Below, piece by piece: positions 24,890-32,997 of a DNA stretch of 64,000 nucleotides. Origin of the DNA: WHSW01 sp963722175 (GTDB taxonomy: Bacteria; Actinomycetota; Thermoleophilia; Solirubrobacterales; 70-9); assembly GCA_963722175.1 (NCBI GenBank), contig CAVRKA010000004.1:682001-746000 (forward strand), read 5' to 3'. Every line of letters begins with the position of its first letter. Position 1 is the stretch's first letter. The translations under genes and the position numbers were made by a program. The notes beneath the pieces were generated by a model. That model searched no databases and had not been told where the DNA came from. It saw nothing but the letters and a program-made list of their open reading frames with translations.

Positions 24890-25645
24890 ATGCGTTCGGC
24901 CATTGCGATGACCGCGCTTGTCGCGACGGGGGTTTTTCCGGCGTCGGCATCGCTTGCCCGCGAGGTCAAGGGGGCCGACCCGCATTCGGACTTCGCGGTC
25001 ACGCTCGAGGGGCCGAAGGAGAGCTCGGTCGGAGGTCGTGCCACCTACGAGATGGAGATCACCAACGCCGGCCCCGACAAGTCGGAGGTGAAGCTGCGGT
25101 TCACGCACGGGCACGGGTTGACCGCGCGCGACTTCGACAACAGCGAACCGGTTCGTACCTACTCGCAGACGGCGTCGAAGGGCAGCTGCAACGTCGACCC
25201 GCACGGCGTCGTCTGCCGGCCGGGCGCGATCGCGGTGGGCGAGACGGTCAAGGTCGAGGTGGTGATGAAGGTCTTCGATTCCGACATCCCGAAGCTCGCC
25301 GTGCAGGCACTCGTGGTCCCCGAGCTGGTGCCGCAGGCCGACACCAACGACGCCAACGACCGCGCCGAGACCTCGACCAGGGTGCGCGCGCCGATCACCG
25401 TCGACGGCGTACCCGAGGGCTGCGCCAAGCATCCGTTCAAGGTGACGGTGAAGACCGATGTCCCGAAGGCGAAGCGGACGAAGCTGCTGGTCGACCACAA
25501 GGTCCTCGACACGTCCGCGTCGTCGAACCTGACCACGACCGTGAAGCCGCACGACCTCGACAAGGGCTCGCACCGGCTCTCTGTGGTCGTCCAGGGTGGC
25601 GGTGGGTCCCTGGCCGTCCTGAGCCGGAAGTTCAAGACATGCTGA
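24890..25645 (+). CDS. Secreted protein with DUF11-like repeat
   Basis: 251 residues, ATG with GGAGG about 9 nt upstream and TTAGAT (about 24845) as a possible -10. A signal peptide is followed by a DUF11/CARDB-type beta sandwich (DFAVTLEGPKESSVGGRATYEMEITNAG-like region; TNDANDRAETSTRV is the typical end) and a second beta domain ending in Cys. Such domains occur in cell-surface proteins of many bacteria. No enzyme motif seen. Confidence 0.65.
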   Translation: MRSAIAMTALVATGVFPASASLAREVKGADPHSDFAVTLEGPKESSVGGRATYEMEITNAGPDKSEVKLRFTHGHGLTARDFDNSEPVRTYSQTASKGSCNVDPHGVVCRPGAIAVGETVKVEVVMKVFDSDIPKLAVQALVVPELVPQADTNDANDRAETSTRVRAPITVDGVPEGCAKHPFKVTVKTDVPKAKRTKLLVDHKVLDTSASSNLTTTVKPHDLDKGSHRLSVVVQGGGGSLAVLSRKFKTC

Positions 25646-25680
25646 GGACCTGGGAGGCGTAGCCGAGCCGCAGCGTCCCG

Positions 25681-25717
25681 GTAATCGATCGATTACTGTA
25701 CGTAATCGGTTGATTAC
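25681..25717. promoter_or_regulatory. Twin palindromic operators of the TetR gene
   Basis: GTAATCGATCGATTAC (25681-25696) is a perfect 16-bp palindrome. GTAATCGGTTGATTAC (25702-25717) is the same site with changes only in the centre. Their centres are 21 bp apart, two turns of the helix, and the second ends 3 bp before the TetR ATG. This is what an autoregulated TetR operator looks like. Confidence 0.85.
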
Positions 25718-25720
25718 CAA

Positions 25721-26341
25721 ATGGCCGCACCGCGCGACACCCGGGCCCGGATCATCACCGCCGCGATGGAGCTGTTCGCCGCGCGGGGGTACAGCGGCAC
25801 GTCAATCGGCGAGATCGAGGCGGCCGCCGGGCTCGCACCCCGCTCCGGCGGCCTCTACAAGCACTTCGCCAGTAAGGAGGAGCTGCTCGAGGCGGCGCTC
25901 TCCGAGCGGATCGCCGAGATCGACGCCTTCAACGCCAGGCTCGAGATCGAGCCGCTCGGCGACCTGCGTGCCGAGCTGACGCTCGTCGCCCGCTGGGGAC
26001 TTGCCGAGCTTGCGCGCGAGCGCCAGTTGATCCGGATCGTGATGCGCGACGGCGGCCGCGTCCCGGAGCTCGCCGAGCGCTTCCACGCGACCGTTGTGCG
26101 CCGCGGAATCGACCTCGCGGTCGGCACCCTGGAGCGCTACGCCGCCCAGCGCGGCGTCCGGGTGCCCGACCCCGAGGCGCTCGGCGAGGTCCTCTGCGCC
26201 TCGCTGGTCGGGTTCAACCTCCAGCAGGTGATGTTCGGCGACGACTTCGTGGACGTCGACGCCGAGCGCGTCGTTGCGGCGTGGGTCGATACCTGCGTCG
26301 CGGTCATCGAGACCCTCGAAAGGAGCCAAGTGCATGCCTGA
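25721..26341 (+). CDS. TetR-family regulator
   Basis: 206 residues. The N-terminal helix-turn-helix is clear: RARIITAAMELFAARGYSGTSIGEIEAAAG, then the recognition helix region SGGLYKHFASKEELL. The C-terminal ligand domain is not recognisable. Two palindromic operators lie directly before the start and could hardly be bound without blocking the promoter. The gene overlaps the next gene by 8 bp, so the membrane-AhpD protein is probably its main target and is induced when the ligand releases the regulator. Confidence 0.92.
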   Translation: MAAPRDTRARIITAAMELFAARGYSGTSIGEIEAAAGLAPRSGGLYKHFASKEELLEAALSERIAEIDAFNARLEIEPLGDLRAELTLVARWGLAELARERQLIRIVMRDGGRVPELAERFHATVVRRGIDLAVGTLERYAAQRGVRVPDPEALGEVLCASLVGFNLQQVMFGDDFVDVDAERVVAAWVDTCVAVIETLERSQVHA

Positions 26342-27407
26342 CCCATGCTCAACCCCGACCCGCCACCGGACCGCGATCCGCGCCGCGCTCGCGGGTGTCG
26401 GCCTGATCCAGGTCGTCGACGGCCTCTACGCGCTGCTCGCGCCGACGTCGTTCTACGAGGACTTCCCGCTCGGGCGCGGATGGGTCGAGGCACTGCCCTC
26501 CTACAGCGAGCACCTGGTCCGGGACGTCGGGGGCCTCTTCCTCGCGACCGGGGCCGTCCTGCTCGCCGCCGCCTGGACGCTGCAGCGGCGCCTCGTGATC
26601 GTCGCCGCGGCCTCCTTCCTGCTCTTCTCGGTCCCGCACGCGATCTACCACCTCCTCAACCTCGGCCCGTACTCGACCGGCGACGCGATCGCCAACGGGC
26701 TCGGGGTCGTGACGATCGTCGTCCTGCCGGCTTGGGTCCTGTTCGAGCTGCGCCGCCAGAGCAGCCACCCGGCGCCGAGCGCGCGCGGGGCGGCGGCCGG
26801 CGACGGCAACGCGCGGATCGCCGGGGTACCCGAGGACACCCGCAACCCGCTCGTGCGGGTCAGCTACCGCGAGTCCCGACGCCGCTATGGCGAGGTCGTC
26901 GACCCGCTGCGGATCTACGCCCACAACCCGAAGGTGATGCTCGGCTACGCCGCCCTCGAAGCGGCTTCGGAGCGCTCCCACCTGGTCGACGAGCGCCTCA
27001 AGCACCTGGCCGAGGTCCGCGCGGCGATGATCAGCGGCTGCGAGTGGTGCCTGGACTTCGGCTCGTCGATCAGCGAGGAGGCCGGCGTGAGCGAGGACGA
27101 CCTGCGCGAGCTGCCCGGCTACGCGACCAGCGACCGGTTCAGCGAGCTCGAGAAGCTGGTCCTCGACTACGCGACCGGGATCTCGCGCAGCCCGGTGGAT
27201 GTGCCCGGCGAGCTGTTCGACCGCCTGCGCGCCGAGCTGGACGAGGCACAGCTGGTCGAGCTCACCAACATCATCGCGCTCGAGAACTACCGCGCCCGCT
27301 TCAACTGGGCGTTCGGGATCGAGGGCCAGGGCTTCTCCGAGGGCGCCTACTGCGTCCGCCCGGAGGCACGCGACGAGGCTGCGCTCGCGGGCAATTCCGT
27401 TCCCTAG
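26334..27407 (+). CDS. Fusion: four-span membrane domain + AhpD-like domain
   Basis: 357 residues from ATG 26334, with AAAGGAG 7-14 nt upstream inside the TetR gene. Residues 15-140 form about four membrane segments (AALAGVGLIQVVDGLYALL, GGLFLATGAVLLAAAWTL, IVAAASFLLFSVPHAIYHLL, LGVVTIVVLPAWVLFEL), like DUF4345/DoxX-type modules. Residues 165-357 are a carboxymuconolactone decarboxylase/AhpD-like domain with redox pair Cys236-x2-Cys239 (ISGCEWCLDFGS). AhpD proteins reduce peroxiredoxin partners through such a pair. Joined to a membrane module and under TetR control, it may protect against a membrane-soluble oxidant (inference). The stop lies inside the flanking CTAG of the foldback element. 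Confidence 0.8.
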   Translation: MPDPCSTPTRHRTAIRAALAGVGLIQVVDGLYALLAPTSFYEDFPLGRGWVEALPSYSEHLVRDVGGLFLATGAVLLAAAWTLQRRLVIVAAASFLLFSVPHAIYHLLNLGPYSTGDAIANGLGVVTIVVLPAWVLFELRRQSSHPAPSARGAAAGDGNARIAGVPEDTRNPLVRVSYRESRRRYGEVVDPLRIYAHNPKVMLGYAALEAASERSHLVDERLKHLAEVRAAMISGCEWCLDFGSSISEEAGVSEDDLRELPGYATSDRFSELEKLVLDYATGISRSPVDVPGELFDRLRAELDEAQLVELTNIIALENYRARFNWAFGIEGQGFSEGAYCVRPEARDEAALAGNSVP

Positions 27408-27570
27408 TGGGGCCTCTCACAACGTTCCACCCGAAATGACGGGCCCAGATCGCCGCCAGGCTGCGTCCTCAGTCGCCCGAATAGCGCTGCTATTCGGGCT
27501 CCCTGCGTCCTGGCTTGGCGACGCCTGGACCTCGTCATTTCCGGGCGAACGTTATGAGACACCCCACTAG
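27404..27570. mobile_element. 159-bp foldback (MITE-like) element flanked by CTAG
   Basis: From 27408 to 27566 the sequence is one long imperfect inverted repeat of about 78 bp per arm. The ends are TGGGGCCTCTCACAACGTTC and, on the other strand, TGGGGTGTCTCATAACGTTC. The centre is a perfect 11-bp stem (27475-27485 with 27489-27499) around GCT, exactly at the midpoint 27487. CTAG flanks both sides (27404-27407, 27567-27570), as expected for a 4-bp target duplication of the kind IS5-group elements make. It has no transposase, so it would be moved in trans. The stop codon of the upstream gene lies in the left CTAG. Confidence 0.8.
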
Positions 27571-27580
27571 AGTCCGGGGG

Positions 27581-28819
27581 GTGACTACGGGACGGATCGC
27601 GGCAGGGGCCGCCGTGGCGCTTGCGCTTGCCGCGCTGCCCCCGCCGATCGCTTCGGCGGACGATCTCGCCTCCCAGCGGTCGGCGACTCGCCCCGCGGTG
27701 GTTCGCGACTACTGGACGCCGCAGCGGATGCGGGCGGCCGGCCCCGCCGACCTCGTGGTCACCGCCCCCGGCGAGCTCGCCGGCGTGGTCGGCGAGCCGC
27801 GGACCTCGACCGACGTCAGCGCCACGAGCTCGAGCTTCCCGTCGCGCGCCCACGGCAAGGTCTTCTTCACGATTGCCGGCGGGAGTCAGCCGGGCGACTA
27901 CGTCTGCTCCGGGACCGCGGTGCGCTCGAACCGGCACACGCTCGCCTGGACCGCGGGGCATTGTGTCCACGATCCTGAGTTCGGCGGCGGGTTCGCGACC
28001 AACTGGATGTTCGTCCCCGGCTACCGCGACGGCGAGCAGCCGTTCGGCGAGTGGCCCGCCGCGAGCCTGCTGACGACCAAGGCATGGCGCGACGACGCCA
28101 ACGTCCGCCAGGACCTCGGCGCCGCCGTGCTCGCCCGTAACGCCGAGGGCCAGGGGATCGAGGACGCGGTCGGGGCGCGAGCGATCGCCTTCAGGCACTC
28201 GCGCAACCAGCAGTACACGGCGCTCGGCTATCCCGCCGAGCCAACCCTGTTCCACCCCACCTTCGACGGGGAGCGGCTCTACTCGTGCGACTCCGGGGTC
28301 ACCGGCTCGGACAGCCCGCCCGGGAGCGGACCGGCGACGATCCAGATCGCCTGCGACCTGAGCGGTGGCTCGAGCGGCGGCGGGTGGGTGAACCGCTCAG
28401 GGGCGGTCAACGGGCTGATCAGCTATGGCTATGCGCTCGACCTCGAGCACCTCTACGGCCCCTACTTCGGGGTCGACGCGGAACGCCTCTACGAGCAGGC
28501 GTCCGGCCCGGAGCTGCTCTGCGGCGGGGTCGCGGTGACCAACCTCGGCGGCGCCGGGCCTCAGGACTTCAGCGGCGGCGACGGCGCCGAGACGTTCGCG
28601 CTCAAGGGCGACGCCGATCGCGCCCGCGGCTTCGGCGGGGATGACACCGCCTGCGGGGGCGGCGGCGGCGACAAGCTCAAGGGGGGCGAGGACACCGACA
28701 CGCTCCGCGGGGGCGCCGGAGCCGACGTCCTCAACGGCGGCCCCGGCGACGATCTCTGCATCGGTGGCCCCGGCCGTGATCGCGGCCCTGGCTGCGAGCA
28801 AAGGCGGCAGATCCCGTAA
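27581..28819 (+). CDS. Secreted trypsin-like protease with C-terminal RTX-type repeats
   Basis: 412 residues from GTG 27581, which gives a clean signal peptide (AAGAAVALALAALPPPIASA). An in-frame ATG at 27554 would start inside the foldback element. The protease domain resembles V8/glutamyl endopeptidase-type enzymes: His in AWTAGHCVHD, Asp in VRQDLGAAVL, Ser in DLSGGSSGGGWV. The last 90 residues are Gly/Asp-rich repeats of the hemolysin calcium-binding type (GGDGAETF, GGAGADVLNGGPGDDLCIGG). It is exported and probably needs calcium to fold. Confidence 0.85.
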   Translation: MTTGRIAAGAAVALALAALPPPIASADDLASQRSATRPAVVRDYWTPQRMRAAGPADLVVTAPGELAGVVGEPRTSTDVSATSSSFPSRAHGKVFFTIAGGSQPGDYVCSGTAVRSNRHTLAWTAGHCVHDPEFGGGFATNWMFVPGYRDGEQPFGEWPAASLLTTKAWRDDANVRQDLGAAVLARNAEGQGIEDAVGARAIAFRHSRNQQYTALGYPAEPTLFHPTFDGERLYSCDSGVTGSDSPPGSGPATIQIACDLSGGSSGGGWVNRSGAVNGLISYGYALDLEHLYGPYFGVDAERLYEQASGPELLCGGVAVTNLGGAGPQDFSGGDGAETFALKGDADRARGFGGDDTACGGGGGDKLKGGEDTDTLRGGAGADVLNGGPGDDLCIGGPGRDRGPGCEQRRQIP

Positions 28820-28853
28820 TACCGTCGGCGCGTACCTCTAGGTTGCTCGTCGG

Positions 28854-29288
28854 ATGCAGCCGCCCACGCTCGCCGCGCTCGTACTCGCTGTCGCCGGAAT
28901 CGTCATCGGGATCCTGGCGCTCGCCAGGGATGACCCCGCCTTCGAGCGCCAGACGCTGTCGCTGACCGAGGCGGTCGAGAACGAACAGCGCCTCGACGTG
29001 GGCCGCGAGCCCGCGTTCACGTTCAGCTCGCCGGTTTCGGGCGACCTCGAGGGCGAGGTGGCCGGTAACTGCCTCCCGGTCGGAGACGACGGGATCGCCT
29101 GCGAGACCACCTACTTCTTTGCCGACGGGACGATCACGACGCAGAACGCCCGGCTTGCCGACACCCCCGACATCACCGCCCCGATCGTCGGTGGCACCGG
29201 CGCCTACGAGGGCGCGCTCGGCACGCTCTCGATCCCGGACGCCGACGCGCACCAGCACACGCTCGAGATCCTCCTCCCTGCCGACTGA
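28854..29288 (+). CDS. Secreted or anchored small beta-barrel protein
   Basis: 144 residues, ATG 9 nt after TAGGTT (28839-28844). A hydrophobic N-terminal segment (LAALVLAVAGIVIGILALA) is followed by a beta-rich domain ending in VGGTGAYEGALGTLSIPD. That Gly-rich turn is typical of the dirigent/allene-oxide-cyclase barrel superfamily. Function unknown. Confidence 0.55.
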   Translation: MQPPTLAALVLAVAGIVIGILALARDDPAFERQTLSLTEAVENEQRLDVGREPAFTFSSPVSGDLEGEVAGNCLPVGDDGIACETTYFFADGTITTQNARLADTPDITAPIVGGTGAYEGALGTLSIPDADAHQHTLEILLPAD

Positions 29289-29289
29289 G

Positions 29290-30915
29290 TCAGCCGAGCG
29301 TCGAGACGCCCGGCGGGGCGTCGGATGCCTGAGCGGCGGCGATCCGCTTGCGGTGGGTGCGGATCTCGCTCAGGATCCGCTCGAGCCGCGGCTCGGTGCT
29401 CGAGTCGACGTGGGTCATCGCCGCGGCGACCGCCGGATGGACCTGGGAGATGCGCTCGTGCATGGCCTGGGCGACGGCCCGGTAGGTCGGATGTCCCTCG
29501 CGGCCGGAGCGCAGCTCGCACAGGTGCATCGCCTCGCGCGCGTTGAGGTCGAGCACGTAGCGGATCCGGTAGCCGAGGCAGAGCGCGTACGGGGCCGCCG
29601 CGGTGAGGCCCTCGCCCTCGAGCCGTTCGAACTCGGTCCGCGAGAGCTCGAGCGCCGCCTCGTAGTCGTCGCCGACGCCCGCGTCGCGGACCTCGTCGGG
29701 GACGCCGGCGCCGAGCTCGGGACCGAGCCGCTGCCACTGGCAGGTCAGCATCCGGTGGCGCTGGAGGTCGCGGAAGCCGCCGTAGTCGGAGACGACCTCG
29801 AACCGGTAGCGGACCGCCTCCCAGCCGCGGCCGGGGCGGTGGCGACGGTTGCGCCGCTCGCCCGCCAGCTCGCCGATCAGCTCCGCGCGCTCGATCGGGT
29901 CGAGGGTGGCGACCCGGGACCGGATCTCGGCTTCCGCGGTCCCGGCCGACTCGTAGAGGGAGGCGGCGAGCAGGTCCTCCTCCGAGCCGTCGACGTGGAT
30001 CAGCTCGACCGAGGGGGCGGCGTCGCCCTCGCGGCGGTCGAGACCGAGCCGGGCGGCGGCGCGCTCGGCGGCCTCGCGCCGCTCGCGGATGTCGGCGATC
30101 CAGTCACCGCCGCGATCGGGACGATCGACCCTCGCGACGAAGCTCGGGATCACGCGCTGCAGCTCCTCGAGCAGGAGGTCGCCGAAGGCTCGCGCTTCCG
30201 GCAGCGGCGAGCCGGCAAGGCGGAGGAGCAGCTGCTCGTAGGCCTGCCCGCTGGCGAAGATGCCGACGTGGCTCAGGGTCGAGGCCGGGAGGAGGCCGCG
30301 CAACAGGTCGAGCGCCTTCGCCCGGATCGAGCTTCGCCAGGCGCCCTCCGGCTGGCCCTCGTCGCGCGGCCAGCGCTCGGCGGCCCAGGCCTGCACGGCC
30401 TCGAGGCTGCGCGAGTAGATGCCGAACAGCTCGTCCATCGCCGCGCGGTAGGCGGGACCGAGCTCGTCATCGGAGTAGTAGCGGTAGCCGCCGACCCCCT
30501 CGATCGGCGCGTCGTAGGGGATGTAGCGGGTGGACTGCTCGAGGTAGGCCGCCAGCCGCCCCCGTTGGAGGACCTTGGTGAGCACGTTTGAGACCCACTC
30601 GCAGGCGACGTGAGCGCCGCCGACCTGGGCGATCGAGTCGTCGCCGTAGCCGATGAAGACGCGCTCGTAGAGGCCCGCGGCGCGCTCGCCCTCGATCCCG
30701 TCGAACGGCCGCTCGCCGGCCGGCACGTCGCCGGCGAACTCCTCCAGGAACATGCGCCTCAGCGTCCCCGGGTAGCGCGAGTAGCGTGCGAACATCGCCC
30801 CTTTGACCGTCTCGGGCAGGTTGACGAGGGCGAAGACGGGGCGATCGAGGTTGGTGAAGTGCGGCTCCAGGAGCCGGCGCTCCTCCGGGGTGAATTCCTC
30901 GATCGGGTACCGCAC
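29290..30915 (-). CDS. thyX: Double-domain FAD-dependent thymidylate synthase-like protein
   Basis: 541 residues, about twice normal ThyX (220-260), GTG start. Both halves follow the ThyX fold but share out the signature. The first half keeps the end of the motif (residues 117-131, QRGRLAAYLEQSTRY), with RHR changed to RGR. The second keeps the start (residues 385-396, QRHRMLTCQWQR), but lacks the usual Ser spacing after it. Tandem ThyX-like proteins are known from actinobacteria and related groups. Whether this one makes dTMP is uncertain, since no other thymidylate synthase is in the window to compare. Confidence 0.75.
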   Translation of the reverse strand: MRYPIEEFTPEERRLLEPHFTNLDRPVFALVNLPETVKGAMFARYSRYPGTLRRMFLEEFAGDVPAGERPFDGIEGERAAGLYERVFIGYGDDSIAQVGGAHVACEWVSNVLTKVLQRGRLAAYLEQSTRYIPYDAPIEGVGGYRYYSDDELGPAYRAAMDELFGIYSRSLEAVQAWAAERWPRDEGQPEGAWRSSIRAKALDLLRGLLPASTLSHVGIFASGQAYEQLLLRLAGSPLPEARAFGDLLLEELQRVIPSFVARVDRPDRGGDWIADIRERREAAERAAARLGLDRREGDAAPSVELIHVDGSEEDLLAASLYESAGTAEAEIRSRVATLDPIERAELIGELAGERRNRRHRPGRGWEAVRYRFEVVSDYGGFRDLQRHRMLTCQWQRLGPELGAGVPDEVRDAGVGDDYEAALELSRTEFERLEGEGLTAAAPYALCLGYRIRYVLDLNAREAMHLCELRSGREGHPTYRAVAQAMHERISQVHPAVAAAMTHVDSSTEPRLERILSEIRTHRKRIAAAQASDAPPGVSTLG

Positions 30916-30999
30916 GCGGGCGATCGTAGTGATCGCGGCGGCGGGGCTCGGCTCGGCGCAATCGGGGTTGGCTCAAGACGAGGCGGGCCCTGACGAGCT

Positions 31000-31359
31000 T
31001 CAGCCCGCCGATGGCGGCGGGGCCGCCATCAGCTCGACCCGGTGGCCGGCCGGGGCGATCGCGAACGCGCGCCGCGCCCCCCAGAGCTCGCGCGTCTCGG
31101 CGACCTCGTGGCCCGCGGCCGCCACCCGCTCGAGCGCCGCGGCGAAGTCGTCGACAACGACCGCGGCGTGGCCGAGCACCGGGACGCTCGCCTCCTCGGT
31201 GTGGATCAGGTGGATCTGGGTCCCGGCCCGCTCGACCCAGGTGACGTAGCCGCCGAGCGACTCGGGCGAGTCGACCCGCTCGAAGCCGAGCAGGCTCCAG
31301 AACTCGACCGTGGCCTCGACCTGGTCGGGCGGGATCTCGATCGAGACGTGCTGGAGCAA
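31000..31359 (-). CDS. VOC/glyoxalase-fold protein
   Basis: 119 residues from TTG 31359, which fits the family start (LQHVSIEIPPDQVEATVEFW). Two beta-alpha-beta modules typical of the vicinal-oxygen-chelate fold are seen: LLGFERVDSPESLGGYVTWVERAG with QIHLIHTEE, and HAAVVVDDFAAALERVAAAGHEV with GHRVELM. The His and Glu metal ligands are present (HVS, HLI, HAA, VEL). Substrate unknown. It lies 5 bp after the NTF2-like gene. Confidence 0.8.
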   Translation of the reverse strand: MLQHVSIEIPPDQVEATVEFWSLLGFERVDSPESLGGYVTWVERAGTQIHLIHTEEASVPVLGHAAVVVDDFAAALERVAAAGHEVAETRELWGARRAFAIAPAGHRVELMAAPPPSAG

Positions 31360-31364
31360 GGCAC

Positions 31365-31775
31365 TCAGGCCAGCCCGGCCGCGCGCCGCGCCTCGTCCCA
31401 GTCGGCGAACGCGTCGATCTGGACGACCTCGTCGCCGCGGAAGGTGGCGAGATGCGCGTAGGAGGTGGTCACCTCGTCGCCCGACTCGCGCTCGGTGCCG
31501 TGGAAGGTGATCAGTGCCAGGACGCGGTCCTCGCCGGCCGCCTCGAGCGACTCGATCTCGAGCTGGAACAGCGCCCACGGTTCCTCGATGAACGTCGTCC
31601 AGAACTCGACCATCCCCTCGCGCCCGTGGTAGGCCGGATCGATCCCGGGGAAGATCTGGGCCGTGTTGAATTCCAGGTCGGGCGAGGCCTGCTCGAGGAT
31701 CCAGACGAGGTCGCGGCGGTTCCAGGCCTCGAGCGCCTCGCGGTAGCGCTCGACGTTGTCGGATGGGGAGCTCAC
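31365..31775 (-). CDS. NTF2/SnoaL-like protein
   Basis: 136 residues, ATG start. It has the SnoaL-like order of elements: NVERYREALEAWNRRDL, SPDLEFNTAQIFPG, YHGREGMVEFWTTF, then strands ending with ATFRGDEVVQIDAFADWDEA. This cone-shaped fold serves as polyketide cyclase, isomerase or binding pocket in many pathways. It starts 28 bp after the KBL stop and may be the tail of the large upstream operon. Confidence 0.75.
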   Translation of the reverse strand: MSSPSDNVERYREALEAWNRRDLVWILEQASPDLEFNTAQIFPGIDPAYHGREGMVEFWTTFIEEPWALFQLEIESLEAAGEDRVLALITFHGTERESGDEVTTSYAHLATFRGDEVVQIDAFADWDEARRAAGLA

Positions 31776-31803
31776 TCCCGAATCAGTATCACGCCTCGTA
31801 CAG

Positions 31804-32997
31804 TCAGCCGACCGAGACCCCGAGCTCGCCGATCACTGCCGCGAGCGCGTCGACGGCCCGCTCGATCTGAGCCTCGCTGAGCGCCGCCGAAACCTGGATC
31901 CGGACTCGCGCGGTCCCTTCGGGGACGACCGGGTAGCCGAAGCCGGTGACGTAGACGCCGCGGTCCAGCAGCCGCCGGCTGATCTCGATCGCCCTCGCGG
32001 TCTCGCCGACGATGATCGGCAGGATCGCGCTCTCGCCCGCGAGTGGGCTCAGCCCGGCGGCCTCCAGGCTCCCGCGCATCGCGGCAGTGTTCGCGCGCAG
32101 CGCGGCGACCAGCCCGGGTTCGTCGCGCAGCTCGGCGAGCGCGCGCCCGGCGCTCGTGGCGACCGTCGGCGGGAGGCCGTTGGAGTACAGCTGCGGGCGC
32201 GAGCGCTGCTCGAGCACCGCGCAGAGCGCCTCGCCACCGGCGACGAAGCCACCGGCGGCGCCGCCGAGCGCCTTGCCGAGGGTGCCGGTGATCACGATCG
32301 GCGCGCCGAGCAGGCCGAAGCGTTCGAGCACGCCGCGGCCCGTATCGCCAACCACCCCGATCCCGTGCGAGTCGTCGACGATCAGGGTCGCGTCGTGCGC
32401 GGCGGCGAGCTCGGCGAGCTCGGCCATCGGCGCGAGGTCGCCTTCCATGCTGAAGACGCCGTCGGTGACGATCAGCCGCCGCTCGGTCGCCGGCGCCTCG
32501 GCGAGCAGCCGGCGCAGGTTGGCCGGGTTCGCGTGCTCGTAGACGGCCTTGTGTGCGGGGCGCGCGAGGCGCGTCCCGTCGATGATCGAGGCGTGGTTGA
32601 GCGCGTCGGAGAAGACCGCGGTCGGGCGGTCGCAGAGCGCGTCGAGCAGCGCCGCGTTCGCGTTCCAGCACGAGGCGTAGGTCAGCGCCGCCTCGGTGCC
32701 GAGAAAGCCCGCGAGGTCGCGCTCCAGCTCCACCTGGGGTCGGAACTTGCCGCAGATGAAGCGCACGGATGCGGTCCCGGCGCCGTATTCGGCCAGCGCC
32801 TCGACGCCGGCGTTGACGACAGCAGGGTGGTTGGCGAGGCCGAGGTAGTCGTTGGAGCACAGGCAGAGGACCTCGCCACGCCCCTCGATCTCCACCAGCG
32901 GCCCCTGCGGCGAGTCGAGCACCGGGATCGTCTTCAGCGTCCCCGCGCCCTCCATCCCCTCCAGCTCGTCCCGGAGCTCTGCCTCGAGACGGCTCAC
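31804..32997 (-). CDS. kbl: 2-amino-3-ketobutyrate CoA ligase / glycine C-acetyltransferase
   Basis: 397 residues, GTG start overlapping the aminotransferase stop by 4 bp (GTGA). It is a PLP enzyme of the alpha-oxoamine synthase family: CSNDYLGLANHP, GTASVRFICG, YASCWNANAALLDAL, DDSHGIGVVG and the Lys site in ITGTLGKALGGAAGG. The N-terminal TLKTIPVLDSPQGPLVEIEG and the gapless length favour KBL over BioF. KBL splits 2-amino-3-oxobutyrate with CoA to glycine and acetyl-CoA. No threonine dehydrogenase is next to it, so the substrate may come from another reaction in this operon. Confidence 0.88.
   Translation of the reverse strand: MSRLEAELRDELEGMEGAGTLKTIPVLDSPQGPLVEIEGRGEVLCLCSNDYLGLANHPAVVNAGVEALAEYGAGTASVRFICGKFRPQVELERDLAGFLGTEAALTYASCWNANAALLDALCDRPTAVFSDALNHASIIDGTRLARPAHKAVYEHANPANLRRLLAEAPATERRLIVTDGVFSMEGDLAPMAELAELAAAHDATLIVDDSHGIGVVGDTGRGVLERFGLLGAPIVITGTLGKALGGAAGGFVAGGEALCAVLEQRSRPQLYSNGLPPTVATSAGRALAELRDEPGLVAALRANTAAMRGSLEAAGLSPLAGESAILPIIVGETARAIEISRRLLDRGVYVTGFGYPVVPEGTARVRIQVSAALSEAQIERAVDALAAVIGELGVSVG

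Noticed and set aside
25681..25717. Attachment or recombination site
   Set aside because: The palindromes end 3 bp before a TetR gene and there is no integrase nearby, so an operator explains them better.
27554..27581. ATG at 27554 as start of the trypsin-like gene
   Set aside because: It lies within the foldback element and would lengthen the signal peptide with charged residues; GTG 27581 gives a normal signal peptide.
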